From positions 1,502,501-1,566,500 of the forward strand of contig NZ_LT629705.1 of assembly GCF_900103875.1 (NCBI RefSeq): a stretch of 64,000 nt of DNA, read 5' to 3'. Shown here piece by piece: positions 8,935 through 17,382 of this stretch. The notes below the pieces were generated by a model, which ran no database searches, was not told the origin of the DNA, and saw nothing but the letters and a program-made list of their open reading frames with translations. Position numbers and translations under genes: made by a program. This DNA is from Pseudomonas arsenicoxydans (GTDB taxonomy: Bacteria > Pseudomonadota > Gammaproteobacteria > Pseudomonadales > Pseudomonadaceae). Position 1 is the stretch's first letter. Every line of letters starts with the position of its first letter.

Positions 8935-9809
8935 TGCACGCATTCAACCTGCAACCGAAAACCCTCACCCTGGCTGAACGGCTGGCGGACATGGCCGTGG
9001 ATGCGCTGATTGACGAAGCGGACCTGTCGCCGAAACCGGCGCTGGTCGACCGTCGCGGCAATGGCGCGCATACCGATTTGCACCTGGGGCTGATGCACGC
9101 CTCGGCGCTGTCCTTGTGGCCGGCGTTCAAGGAAATGGCCGAAGCGGCCATCGCGTTTGGCGAAGTCGGTCTGCCACTGCGCGAAGCGATTGGGCAGATC
9201 GGTCGTGAAGGGGAGCAAGAGATGCTCGCCACCACCCATGATGTGAACACTCATCGCGGAGCAATCTGGGCGTTGGGTCTTTTGGTCACTGGCGCCGCGC
9301 TGGAACCTCAATCCAGTGGCGCGAGTGCGGTCGCTTTGCGCGCCGCACGCCTGGCCTTGCTCGACGACCGTTACGCGCCACGTCCTTTGAGCCACGGTGC
9401 CCAAGTCGCCCAACGTTACGGTGCACGCGGTGCCCGTGAAGAAGCACAGCTGGGTTTCCCCGCCGTGATTCAACGCGCACTGCCCCAACTCAAACGCAGC
9501 CGCGCGGCCGGCCACGGCGAACAGAACGCCCGGCTCGATGCCTTGCTGGCGATCATGACCCAACTGGCCGACACCTGCGTGCTCTACCGCGCTGGCGAAC
9601 AAGGCCTGCACACCATGCAGCTCGGAGCTCAAGCCGTGCTCGACGCAGGCGGCAGTGCCAGCCTCGCCGGTCGCCGCCGTTTGCATGAGCTGGACCAACA
9701 ATTAATCGCATTGAATGCCTCGCCCGGCGGCGCTGCCGACTTGCTCGCAGCCTGCCTGTTCGTCGACCGTATCGAGTCCTGCGACGGCGTCATCCAGGGA
9801 GCTTTTTGA
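8934..9809 (+). CDS. mdcB: Triphosphoribosyl-dephospho-CoA synthase
   Basis: 291 residues, starting at the ATG that overlaps the mdcA stop. MdcB makes 2'-(5''-triphosphoribosyl)-3'-dephospho-CoA from ATP and dephospho-CoA, the precursor of the prosthetic group of the ACP subunit; it is homologous to CitG. The family signature is present ([18 protein letters not shown] near residue 40; [18 protein letters not shown] near 100). It is one of two cofactor-maturation genes in the operon, with mdcG. The stop overlaps the mdcC start (TGATG). Confidence 0.96.
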   Translation: MHAFNLQPKTLTLAERLADMAVDALIDEADLSPKPALVDRRGNGAHTDLHLGLMHASALSLWPAFKEMAEAAIAFGEVGLPLREAIGQIGREGEQEMLATTHDVNTHRGAIWALGLLVTGAALEPQSSGASAVALRAARLALLDDRYAPRPLSHGAQVAQRYGARGAREEAQLGFPAVIQRALPQLKRSRAAGHGEQNARLDALLAIMTQLADTCVLYRAGEQGLHTMQLGAQAVLDAGGSASLAGRRRLHELDQQLIALNASPGGAADLLAACLFVDRIESCDGVIQGAF

Positions 9810-10108
9810 TGGAAACCTTATCCTTTGAATTTCCTGCCGGTCAGCCATCACGGGGCCGCACGCTGGTGGGCTGTGTCGGCTCGGGCGATCTGGAAGTGAT
9901 GATCGAACCGGGTCAGGCCGGCACACTGACGATCAAGGTGCAGACCTCGGTCAATGGCGCCGAACAACGCTGGCAGCATTTGTTTACGCGGATGTTCGAA
10001 GGCCAGACACCGCCGGCGATGGCCATCGATATCCACGATTTCGGCGCGACCCCGGGCGTGGTGCGTTTGCGTCTGGAGCAAGGCTTCGAGGAGATCAGCC
10101 ATGACTGA
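9809..10108 (+). CDS. mdcC: Malonate decarboxylase acyl carrier protein (delta subunit)
   Basis: 99 residues, starting at the ATG overlapping the mdcB stop. This small subunit carries the phosphoribosyl-dephospho-CoA arm to which malonyl and acetyl groups are bound during catalysis. The attachment serine is expected in GCVGSGDLEV near residue 26, matching MdcC/CitD-type carriers, which lack the usual DSL phosphopantetheine motif. The C-terminus overlaps the start of mdcD by 8 bases. Confidence 0.96.
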   Translation: METLSFEFPAGQPSRGRTLVGCVGSGDLEVMIEPGQAGTLTIKVQTSVNGAEQRWQHLFTRMFEGQTPPAMAIDIHDFGATPGVVRLRLEQGFEEISHD

Positions 10109-10952
10109 CAATGCCGAACTCCTCCACAAACACAGCTTCGTCGAACTCGGTGCCCGACAACGGGCCAGGGCCTTGCTCGACGCCGGCACCTACCGCGAGT
10201 TGCTCGACCCGTTTCAACGGGTCATGTCGCCGTGGCTGTCGCGTCAGGGCGTGGTGCCGCAGGCCGATGACGGCGTGGTGATCGCCAAGGGCAGCATCGA
10301 TGGTTTGCCAGTGGTCATCGCCGCCATTGAAGGCGCGTTCCAGGGCGGCAGCCTCGGCGAAGTCGGCGGGGCGAAGATGGCCGGCGCCTTGGAACTGGCC
10401 GCCGAAGACAACCGCAACGGCATCCCGACCCGCGCCGTGTTGCTGCTGGAAACCGGTGGTGTGCGCTTGCAGGAAGCCAATCTCGGGCTGGCAGCGATTG
10501 CCGATATTCATGCGGCGATTGTCGATCTGCGCCAGTACCAACCGGTGGTTGGCGTGGTGGCCGGCAGCGTCGGCTGCTTTGGCGGGATGTCGATTGCTGC
10601 CGGGCTGTGCAGCTATTTGCTGGTGACCCAGGAAGCGCGGCTGGGCCTGAACGGTCCGCAAGTGATCGAACAGGAAGCAGGGCTTGAGGAATACGACTCC
10701 CGGGATCGGCCTTTCATCTGGAGCCTGACCGGTGGCGAGCAACGTTTCGCCAGCGGTTTGGTGGATGGTTTTGTCGCCGACGATGTGGCGCAGGTTCAGC
10801 AACAGGTCAGCCAATTGCTCAAGCGCGGTTTGCCAGTGCAGCAGCGCAGTCGCCAGGCCGAGTTGTACCTGCAACGGCTGGCCCGTCTGGACGCCGCACC
10901 GCAAATCGAGCCGTCAGTGGTTCGCGATCTGTATCAAGGAGAGCGCTCATGA
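10101..10952 (+). CDS. mdcD: Malonate decarboxylase beta subunit
   Basis: 283 residues. With MdcE it forms the carboxyltransferase-like enzyme that decarboxylates malonyl-S-ACP to acetyl-S-ACP. The fold is crotonase/carboxyltransferase type; the glycine-rich segments GGSLGEVGGAKMAGALELA and GCFGGMSIAAGLCSYL are consistent with the oxyanion-hole regions of that family. The start ATG 10101 overlaps the end of mdcC, and its stop overlaps the mdcE start (ATGA), so translation is coupled. Confidence 0.96.
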   Translation: MTDNAELLHKHSFVELGARQRARALLDAGTYRELLDPFQRVMSPWLSRQGVVPQADDGVVIAKGSIDGLPVVIAAIEGAFQGGSLGEVGGAKMAGALELAAEDNRNGIPTRAVLLLETGGVRLQEANLGLAAIADIHAAIVDLRQYQPVVGVVAGSVGCFGGMSIAAGLCSYLLVTQEARLGLNGPQVIEQEAGLEEYDSRDRPFIWSLTGGEQRFASGLVDGFVADDVAQVQQQVSQLLKRGLPVQQRSRQAELYLQRLARLDAAPQIEPSVVRDLYQGERS

Positions 10953-11752
10953 GCACGTATTCCCTGAGAGGCCTGAACTGGTTTAACGCCTTGAGTGCGG
11001 GTGCGAAACCAGTGGAGGGTTTACCGGCTTCATTGAAGGTGGCTGACGGTGTTTTGGGTGACCAGCCTGTTCGCTTCATCGCCGTGGTGGCTGATCCTGA
11101 CAACCGGTTCGTCCGTGCGCGCAATGGCGAGGTCGGGCTGCTGGAAGGCTGGGGGTTGGCCAAGGCGGTGGATGACGTCATCACTGCTGATGCTGACAAA
11201 GCGCACAAACGCGCGTTGATCGCCATCGTCGATGTGCCGAGTCAGGCCTACGGTCGGCGCGAAGAAGCACTCGGCATTCATCAGGCATTGGCCGGTGCGG
11301 CGGACAGTTATGCCCGCGCCCGACTGGCCGGCCATGCGGTGATCGGTTTGCTGGTGGGCAAAGCGATGTCCGGCGCGTTTCTGGCGCACGGGTATCAGGC
11401 TAATCGGCTGATCGCCCTGCGTGATCCGGGCGTGATGGTGCATGCAATGGGCAAGGCATCGGCGGCGCGGGTGACGTTGCGCAGCGTCGAGGAGCTTGAG
11501 GTGTTGGCCGCCAGCGTGCCGCCGATGGCCTATGACATCGACAGCTACGCCACCCTCGGACTGCTGTGGGAAACCTTGTCGGTGGAGCAGATCGAACAAC
11601 CGACATCGGCAGATCTGGCGCGGGTTTCTGAATGCCTGAGCCTGGCGATTGACGATGTCGCCGCCAACGGTCGCGACTTGAGCAGCCGCTTGGGCGCCAC
11701 CAATCGCGCGGCGTCGAGCACGGTTCGCCAATTGCTGAGAGCGCAGTGGTGA
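10949..11752 (+). CDS. mdcE: Malonate decarboxylase gamma subunit
   Basis: 267 residues, the second carboxyltransferase-type subunit, partner of MdcD. Segments such as GHAVIGLLVGKAMSGAFLAHG and the RDPGVMVHAMGKASAARVT stretch match the family. It starts at the ATGA overlap with mdcD and ends at a GTGA overlap with mdcG, in line with strict stoichiometric expression of the subunits. Confidence 0.95.
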   Translation: MSTYSLRGLNWFNALSAGAKPVEGLPASLKVADGVLGDQPVRFIAVVADPDNRFVRARNGEVGLLEGWGLAKAVDDVITADADKAHKRALIAIVDVPSQAYGRREEALGIHQALAGAADSYARARLAGHAVIGLLVGKAMSGAFLAHGYQANRLIALRDPGVMVHAMGKASAARVTLRSVEELEVLAASVPPMAYDIDSYATLGLLWETLSVEQIEQPTSADLARVSECLSLAIDDVAANGRDLSSRLGATNRAASSTVRQLLRAQW

Positions 11753-12366
11753 ACACGCTTCTGGCCCACGACCTGCTCTGGGGCATGACCCCGGAGCAGC
11801 TGCCTGCGCACGCGCCTTCATGGGTAATCGAATCGCTCGGTGCGGGTCAGCCGGTGGTGGTTCGGCGTGCGTTGAGCGCGCAGGGCCACGTCGCGGTCGG
11901 GGTGCGTGGGCGGTTGCGTGAACAGCGCCATGCAACGGTGATGTCGGTCGATGTGATTTCCCGCTGCGTGAAACCGGAACAGCTTTGTCACGTCTCGATT
12001 GATCGGGATTTGCCAGCCGTACGCGCCCTCCATCAACTGCGGCCGCTGCTCGATGGCTGTGGTTTGGTGTGGGGCGTCAGTGGCAGCGCCGGGTTTGAGT
12101 TGGCCAGTGGTGTTCAGGCCTTGCACGAGGGCAGTGATCTGGACTTGATCCTGCGCACGCCGCAACCCCTGGAGCGTTCTCACGCGCAGGAATTGCTGAA
12201 GCTGCTCGAGGCAGCTGTGTGCCCGGTGGACATGCAGTTGCAGACGCCTTTCGGTGCCGTCGCGCTGCGTGAATGGGCCGGTTCTGCCCTCCGTGTATTG
12301 CTTAAAAATGCCAGCGAAGCCTGTCTGGTAATTGACCCGTGGATCCCGCAGGAGCAAGCAGCGTGA
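11749..12366 (+). CDS. mdcG: Phosphoribosyl-dephospho-CoA transferase (holo-ACP synthase)
   Basis: 205 residues from GTG 11749, which overlaps the mdcE stop; another GTG lies one codon earlier. MdcG transfers the phosphoribosyl-dephospho-CoA group made by MdcB onto the carrier serine of MdcC. It belongs to the nucleotidyltransferase superfamily: GVSGSAGFELASG followed by SDLDLILR gives the GS...DLD metal site. The stop overlaps the mdcH GTG start. Confidence 0.94.
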   Translation: MNTLLAHDLLWGMTPEQLPAHAPSWVIESLGAGQPVVVRRALSAQGHVAVGVRGRLREQRHATVMSVDVISRCVKPEQLCHVSIDRDLPAVRALHQLRPLLDGCGLVWGVSGSAGFELASGVQALHEGSDLDLILRTPQPLERSHAQELLKLLEAAVCPVDMQLQTPFGAVALREWAGSALRVLLKNASEACLVIDPWIPQEQAA

Positions 12367-13274
12367 GCAGTTTGCTGGTGTTCCCGGGCCAAGGCGCACA
12401 GCAGCCGGGCATGCTCCACGGTTTGCCTCGCGAAACGCTGATCGAGGCGAGCGAGGTGCTGGGCGAGGATGCGTTGCTGCTGGATTCTGCCGAAGCGTTG
12501 AAGTCGACACGGGCGGTTCAGCTTTGCCTGTTGATTGCCGGTGTCGCGGCTTCACGTCAGCTATCGATGGCGCCGGACTACGTCGCGGGATTGTCCATCG
12601 GCGCCTATCCGGCGGCGGTGGTGGCGGGGGCCTTGAGCTTCAGCGATGCGCTACTGCTGGTCCGTCTGCGCGGCGAATTGATGCAGCAAGCTTATCCACA
12701 GGGTTACGGCATGACCGCGATCATCGGCCTGGATCTGGCGACTGTGGAAGGTTTACTGGCGCAGGTTCACAGTGTCGACAGGCCGGTGTATCTGGCCAAT
12801 ATCAACGCCGATAACCAAGTGGTCATTGCCGGCAGCGATGGGGCGATGGCAGCCGTCGCGCAGTTGGCGAAAAGTCACGGTGCAGGCCTGGCTAAGCGCC
12901 TTGCCGTGAGTGTGCCGTCGCACTGCCCTTTGTTGGATGCCCCGGCCAAAACCCTGGCCGAAGCCTTTGCCAACGTGCAGTTGAAAACACCGACATTGGG
13001 TTACCTGAGCGGCAGTCGCGCCCGGCCCGTCATCAACATCGACGCCTTGCGCGACGACCTGGCGTTCAACATGTGCCGCGTAGTGGATTGGCGCGGCACG
13101 GTGCAAAGCGCCTACGAGCGCGGCGTACGTCTACAGATCGAACTGCCGCCCGGTGCGGTGTTGACCGGGCTGGCGCGCCGGGTGTTCGAGCAGGGCACCG
13201 TAATTGCCTTCGATGGTGCTCGCCTGGATACCTTGCAAGCGCTGTTGCGTGAGGAGGGAAGCCGCCAACCTTAA
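12363..13274 (+). CDS. mdcH: Malonate decarboxylase epsilon subunit (malonyl-CoA:ACP transacylase type)
   Basis: 303 residues from GTG 12363 in a GTGA overlap with mdcG. It has the FabD fold: FPGQGAQ at the N-terminus, nucleophile elbow GLSIGAYPA near residue 80, and the catalytic histidine in VPSHCPLLD. In the mdc system it charges the newly made holo-carrier from malonyl-CoA, so that the malonate/acetate exchange cycle can begin. It is the last enzyme gene before the two transporter genes, with a 64-bp gap. Confidence 0.94.
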   Translation: MSSLLVFPGQGAQQPGMLHGLPRETLIEASEVLGEDALLLDSAEALKSTRAVQLCLLIAGVAASRQLSMAPDYVAGLSIGAYPAAVVAGALSFSDALLLVRLRGELMQQAYPQGYGMTAIIGLDLATVEGLLAQVHSVDRPVYLANINADNQVVIAGSDGAMAAVAQLAKSHGAGLAKRLAVSVPSHCPLLDAPAKTLAEAFANVQLKTPTLGYLSGSRARPVINIDALRDDLAFNMCRVVDWRGTVQSAYERGVRLQIELPPGAVLTGLARRVFEQGTVIAFDGARLDTLQALLREEGSRQP

Positions 13275-13338
13275 ACACCGACTCAGGCCTTCGAACAACA
13301 AAAACAACATTCGACGATGCACTTTGAGGACTACAACA

Positions 13339-13755
13339 ATGATTATTTACGGTGTGGCGCTGTTGGCGATCTGTACGCTGGCAGGGGTGATATTGGGCGA
13401 CCTGCTGGGTGTGTTGCTGGGCGTGAAATCAAACGTCGGTGGCGTCGGGATCGCGATGATCCTGCTGATCTGCGCGCGGTTGTGGATGCAAAAGCGCGGC
13501 GGCATGACCAAGGATTGCGAGATGGGCGTCGGTTTCTGGGGCGCGATGTACATTCCAGTGGTGGTCGCGATGGCAGCGCAACAGAACGTCGTCGCTGCCC
13601 TGCACGGTGGCCCGGTGGCGGTGCTGGCGGCAATCGGCTCGGTAGTGATTTGCGGCTGCACCATTGCCTTGATCAGCCGGACTCACAAAGGTGAACCTGT
13701 GCCCGATGAGCCGGTGGACATCACGCCGGTCGGCACCCCAGTAGGAGGCCGCTGA
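13339..13755 (+). CDS. madL: Malonate transporter subunit MadL
   Basis: 138 residues with four predicted hydrophobic helices, starting at ATG 13339 behind TTTGAGGA. MadL and MadM together form a two-component secondary malonate carrier in the inner membrane, described in Malonomonas and Pseudomonas. Typical segments are GVILGDLLGVLLGVKSNVGGVG and VVVAMAAQQNVVAALHGGP. The last base is separated from madM by a single base, indicating coupling. Confidence 0.94.
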   Translation: MIIYGVALLAICTLAGVILGDLLGVLLGVKSNVGGVGIAMILLICARLWMQKRGGMTKDCEMGVGFWGAMYIPVVVAMAAQQNVVAALHGGPVAVLAAIGSVVICGCTIALISRTHKGEPVPDEPVDITPVGTPVGGR

Positions 13756-13756
13756 T

Positions 13757-14521
13757 ATGTGGGAACTCATTCAGAAGGGCCTGGTAAATAACAGCCTGAT
13801 CACTGCGTTTGCCTTTATCGGCGTGATCATGTGGGTGTCGGTGGTGCTGTCCAAGCGCCTGACGTTCGGGCGGATTCACGGTTCGGCGATTGCCATCGTG
13901 ATTGGACTGATATTGGCCTGGGTCGGCGGCACCATGACCGGCGGGCAAAAAGGCTTGGCGGACCTGTCGCTGTTTTCCGGCATCGGTCTGATGGGCGGCG
14001 CCATGCTGCGAGACTTTGCCATCGTTGCGACGGCGTTCGAAGTGCAAGCCACCGAAGCGAAAAAGGCCGGGTTGATCGGTGCGATTGCGCTGTTGCTGGG
14101 CACGGTCCTGCCGTTCATTGTCGGGGCGAGCATTGCCTGGGCGTTCGGTTACCGCGATGCGATCAGCATGACCACCATTGGCGCGGGCGCAGTGACTTAC
14201 ATCGTCGGGCCAGTGACCGGTGCGGCGATTGGCGCGAGTTCGGATGTGGTGGCGTTGTCGATTGCCACCGGGTTGATCAAGGCGATTTTCGTGATGGTCG
14301 GCACGCCGATGGCGGCGAAATGGATGGGCCTGGATAACCCGCGCTCGGCGATGGTCTTTGGCGGCCTGGCCGGGACGGTAAGTGGCGTGACGGCCGGGTT
14401 GGCGGCAACGGATCGTCGGCTGGTGCCTTATGGCGCGTTGACGGCGACGTTCCACACCGGGCTTGGGTGCCTGCTTGGGCCTTCGTTGTTGTACTTCATT
14501 GTTCGCGGGATTGTCGGCTGA
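13757..14521 (+). CDS. madM: Malonate transporter subunit MadM
   Basis: 254 residues, strongly hydrophobic with about seven to eight membrane helices. It is the larger subunit of the MadLM malonate uptake system and completes the pathway: uptake by MadLM, then decarboxylation by MdcACDE with cofactor made by MdcB and MdcG. Ribosome site GTAGGAGG lies just before it. The operon ends here; a type-B REP pair separates it from the convergent regulator gene. Confidence 0.94.
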   Translation: MWELIQKGLVNNSLITAFAFIGVIMWVSVVLSKRLTFGRIHGSAIAIVIGLILAWVGGTMTGGQKGLADLSLFSGIGLMGGAMLRDFAIVATAFEVQATEAKKAGLIGAIALLLGTVLPFIVGASIAWAFGYRDAISMTTIGAGAVTYIVGPVTGAAIGASSDVVALSIATGLIKAIFVMVGTPMAAKWMGLDNPRSAMVFGGLAGTVSGVTAGLAATDRRLVPYGALTATFHTGLGCLLGPSLLYFIVRGIVG

Positions 14522-14537
14522 CTGATCGCTGATGACT

Positions 14538-14643
14538 GATCGTTCCCACGCTCTGCGTGGGAATGCAGCCCGGGACGCTCTGCGTCCCAAAGCGGACGCA
14601 GAGCGTCCATTGATTCATTCCCACGCAGAGCGTGGGAACGATC
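14538..14643. repeat. REP pair, type B
   Basis: Second copy of the GATCGTTCCCACGC family, placed between the convergent madM and mdcR genes, where its hairpins could end both transcripts. Confidence 0.9.
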
Positions 14644-14662
14644 ATGCAGGCGACTCGGTTTG

Positions 14663-15577
14663 TCAGGCTTGCCGATTGGCATACATCCGACACTCCGCCA
14701 ACAGCGCCAGCAAATTCGGATCGCGCTCCTTGGCCTTCAAGAACACCACGCCGATGTGCTGCTGCAACCGATACTTTTCCTGCAACGGAATCAGCTTCAC
14801 CCGATTCTCATACACCGCCGCGATCCTGCCTGGCAGCAACGCATAACCGACCCCGGAGCTGACCATGCTCAGCAGGGTGAAGATGTCGTTGACCTGCATC
14901 GCCACCTTCGGCTCGACCCCCGCCTGCTTGAACACCCGATTGCCGTCCTGATGCGTGGCAAAACCCTGGGTCAGGGTAATGAAAGTCTCGTCGCGTACCT
15001 CGGCCAGGTCGACTTCCGTCCGTTGGGCAAATTTCGAATCCGCCGGCGTGGCGAGGAAAATGTCATCGGAAAACAGCTGGATCTGCTCGCAGTCCGGGTC
15101 GTTGACGCTGTCGTCCAGGGACACCAGAATCGCATCGACTTCCATGTTCTTGAGCTTGTACAACAGGTCGAAATTCGAGCCGAGGATCAGGTCGATGTTG
15201 AGCTCGCTGCGACGGATCTTCAGGCCCATGATCAGTTGCGGCACGGTTTTCACGGTCAGCGAATACAGCGAGCCAAGCTTGAAGCGTTCTGCGGAGAATC
15301 CGGCGGCTTCGCGGGTCAGGCGCACGGTTTCGACCACGTCCTGAATCAGCTTTTGCGCCCGTTCTTCCAGGACATAAGCGCTTTCCAGCGGTGTGAGGTT
15401 GCGCCCTTCGTGTTTGAACAGGGGGCAGCGCAGGGCGCTTTCCAGGGAATGGATGGCACGGTGCACGCTGACGTTGCTGGTCTGCAACTCGGCGGCGGCC
15501 CGGGCCAGGTTGCCGGTGCGCATGAAGGCCAGGAACACCTCGAGTTTTTTCAGGGTCAACTCTTCGTCAATCAGCAT
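14663..15577 (-). CDS. mdcR: LysR-type regulator of malonate decarboxylation
   Basis: 304 residues from ATG 15577; an ATG two codons upstream (15583) is possible but sits only 2 bases from AAGAG, whereas 15577 has ideal spacing. The N-terminal helix-turn-helix (LEVFLAFMRTGNLARAAAEL, NVSVHRAIHSLE) and the C-terminal effector domain are typical of LysR proteins. It lies convergent to the mdc operon, the position of mdcR in pseudomonads, and is expected to activate mdc expression when malonate is present. Its binding site is not obvious upstream of mdcA. Confidence 0.93.
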   Translation of the reverse strand: MLIDEELTLKKLEVFLAFMRTGNLARAAAELQTSNVSVHRAIHSLESALRCPLFKHEGRNLTPLESAYVLEERAQKLIQDVVETVRLTREAAGFSAERFKLGSLYSLTVKTVPQLIMGLKIRRSELNIDLILGSNFDLLYKLKNMEVDAILVSLDDSVNDPDCEQIQLFSDDIFLATPADSKFAQRTEVDLAEVRDETFITLTQGFATHQDGNRVFKQAGVEPKVAMQVNDIFTLLSMVSSGVGYALLPGRIAAVYENRVKLIPLQEKYRLQQHIGVVFLKAKERDPNLLALLAECRMYANRQA

Positions 15578-15626
15578 GGGCATCGCTCTTATTCGAATAG
15601 CTCGATTGTGCACGCATGCGGCTTCT

Positions 15627-15728
15627 TGTAGGAGCTGTCGAGTGAAACGAGGCTGCGATCTTTTGACTTTGATTTTTTAGACACAAGATTAAAAGATCGC
15701 AGCCTCGTTTCACTCGACAGCTCCTACA
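15627..15728. repeat. REP pair, type C (TGTAGGAGCTGTCGAGTG family)
   Basis: Two long inverted arms of about 40 bases (TAGGAGCTGTCGAGTGAAAC ... reverse complement) flank a short AT-rich centre. It lies between the divergent starts of mdcR and trhA, an uncommon place for a REP pair, so both promoters must lie close to or beside it. Confidence 0.92.
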
Positions 15729-15813
15729 GGGATTTGTGTTTGAAACATTGCGCTTTTACGCTCAAGGCTTGAGCCTTGCGCAATGTTGTAGCGAATTAAG
15801 AGGTGAGCAACAC

Positions 15814-16431
15814 ATGTATCACGGGGAAAGATTGAATGCCTGGACGCATCTGGTCGGGGCGGTGGCGGCGACGATCGGGGTGGTGTGGATGCTGGTGATT
15901 GCCAGCATGGACGGCAGCCCGTGGAAGATCGTCAGCGTGGCGATTTACGGGTTTACCTTGATGGTGCTCTACAGCGCCTCGACCGTGTATCACAGCGTGC
16001 GCGGACGCAAGAAAGCGATCATGCAGAAGGTCGATCACTTTTCGATCTACCTGCTGATTGCCGGCAGCTACACACCCTTCTGCCTGGTCACCCTGCGCGG
16101 GCCGTGGGGCTGGACGTTGTTCGGGATTGTCTGGGGGCTGGCGTTGATTGGCATCCTGCAAGAGATCAAACCGCGCTCGGAAGCACGGATTCTATCGATC
16201 GTGATTTACGCAGTGATGGGATGGATCGTGCTGGTGGCGGTCAAGCCGCTCATGGCCGCGCTGGGCACTGCCGGGTTCGCCTGGCTGGCGTCGGGCGGAA
16301 TCTTGTACACCGTGGGGATTATCTTTTTTGCCCTGGATCATCGCCTGCGGCATGCGCACGGGATCTGGCATTTGTTCGTGATTGCCGGGAGCTTGCTGCA
16401 CTTTGTGGCGATTCTGTTTTACGTCCTGTGA
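15814..16431 (+). CDS. trhA: Hemolysin III family (TrhA/YqfA) membrane protein
   Basis: 205 residues from ATG 15814 behind AAGAGGTGAG; seven hydrophobic helices. The family-conserved residues are present: the N-terminal GERLNAWTHLVG, the TVYHS motif, DHFSIYLLIAGSYTPF, and a C-terminal HGIWHLFVIAGSLLHF with paired histidines, resembling a metal site as in the PAQR/adiponectin-receptor superfamily. In E. coli TrhA/YqfA affects membrane energetics and lipid homeostasis; no haemolytic role is implied here. It is a single gene between two REP pairs. Confidence 0.9.
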   Translation: MYHGERLNAWTHLVGAVAATIGVVWMLVIASMDGSPWKIVSVAIYGFTLMVLYSASTVYHSVRGRKKAIMQKVDHFSIYLLIAGSYTPFCLVTLRGPWGWTLFGIVWGLALIGILQEIKPRSEARILSIVIYAVMGWIVLVAVKPLMAALGTAGFAWLASGGILYTVGIIFFALDHRLRHAHGIWHLFVIAGSLLHFVAILFYVL

Positions 16432-16440
16432 AGCAAGATC

Positions 16441-16530
16441 AAGAGATCGCAGCCTCGTTTACTCGACAGCTCCTACAGGTGCACGCATTCCAATGTAGGA
16501 GCTGTCGAGTAAAACGAGGCTGCGATCTTT
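16441..16530. repeat. REP pair, type C, opposite orientation, variant arms
   Basis: Begins with GATCGCAGCCTCG and ends with CGAGGCTGCGATC, so the outer and inner ends are swapped relative to the copy at 15627. Left arm has CGTTTACTCG and right arm CGAGTAAAACG, each differing from the consensus. It lies between convergent trhA and rsmE. Confidence 0.9.
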
Positions 16531-16536
16531 CAATAT

Positions 16537-17256
16537 TTAGAAGTCACCCCAAAGCTGCTGGGCCACAGCAAGCGCAACAACCGGCGCAGTCTCCGTGCGC
16601 AACACACGAGGGCCGAGTCGGGCTGCATGAAAACCGGCAGACTGAGCCTGCTCCACTTCAGCATCCGACAACCCACCTTCCGGGCCAATCAGAAACGCCA
16701 ATGTCGCGGGTTTGGCATGACTCACCAACGGCTCAGCCACTGGATGCAGCACCAATTTCAATTCTGCCTCGGTCTGCTTCAACCAGTCCGCCAGCAGTAG
16801 CGGTGGATGAATCACCGGCACTCGTGAACGCCCGCACTGTTCGCAGGCGCTGATTGCCACCTGGCGCCAATGCATCAGGCGTTTGTCGGCGCGTTCGTCC
16901 TTGAGCCGGACTTCGCAACGGTCGCTGAAGATCGGGGTGATTTCAGTGACGCCCAGTTCGGTCGCCTTCTGAATCGCCCAGTCCATGCGTTCGCCACGGG
17001 ACAAGCCCTGGCCAAGATGGATCTGCAAGGGCGACTCGACCTGTCCGGCAAAGCTTTCATCGATCTGCACCACGACGCGCTTCTTGCCGACCTCCACCAG
17101 TGTGGCGCGAAACTCGTGGCCCGAGCCGTCGAACAGCTGCAGCGCATCACCCTCGGCCATGCGCAGCACGCGGCTGATGTAATGGGCCTGGGCCTCGGGC
17201 AGCTCGTGTTCGCCTGTGCTCAAGGGGGCGTCGATAAAGAAGCGGGACAGTCTCAT
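16537..17256 (-). CDS. rsmE: 16S rRNA (uracil-1498-N3)-methyltransferase RsmE
   Basis: 239 residues, the usual length. RsmE is a SPOUT-class methyltransferase that modifies U1498 in the decoding region of 16S rRNA using S-adenosylmethionine. N-terminal PUA-like domain (MRLSRFFID, HYISRVLRMAEGDALQLFDG) and C-terminal knot motifs (LAFLIGPEGGLSDAEVE, LGPRVLRTETAPVVAL) are all present. It precedes bioA in the same direction, as in other pseudomonads, but a REP pair separates them. Confidence 0.96.
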   Translation of the reverse strand: MRLSRFFIDAPLSTGEHELPEAQAHYISRVLRMAEGDALQLFDGSGHEFRATLVEVGKKRVVVQIDESFAGQVESPLQIHLGQGLSRGERMDWAIQKATELGVTEITPIFSDRCEVRLKDERADKRLMHWRQVAISACEQCGRSRVPVIHPPLLLADWLKQTEAELKLVLHPVAEPLVSHAKPATLAFLIGPEGGLSDAEVEQAQSAGFHAARLGPRVLRTETAPVVALAVAQQLWGDF

Positions 17257-17283
17257 CGGGAGTCTCTGAAAAGTGTTGAAATC

Positions 17284-17346
17284 TTGCGGGCAAGCCCGCT
17301 CCCACAGTTGACCGCATAACCCTGTGGGAGCGGGCTTGCCCGCGAT
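17284..17346. repeat. REP pair, type A, compact
   Basis: Two perfect inverted GCGGGCAAGCCCGCTCCCACA arms with only about 17 bases between them; located between bioA and rsmE (both minus strand). Confidence 0.92.
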
Positions 17347-17382
17347 GACGGTAGTGCAGTCACCGCAGTAGCTTGGGTGAAA

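Noticed and set aside
15736..15813. N-terminal extension of trhA from an upstream ATG
   Set aside because: The extension is not hydrophobic, lies next to the REP pair, and AAGAGGTGAG sits right before ATG 15814, where the family N-terminus starts.
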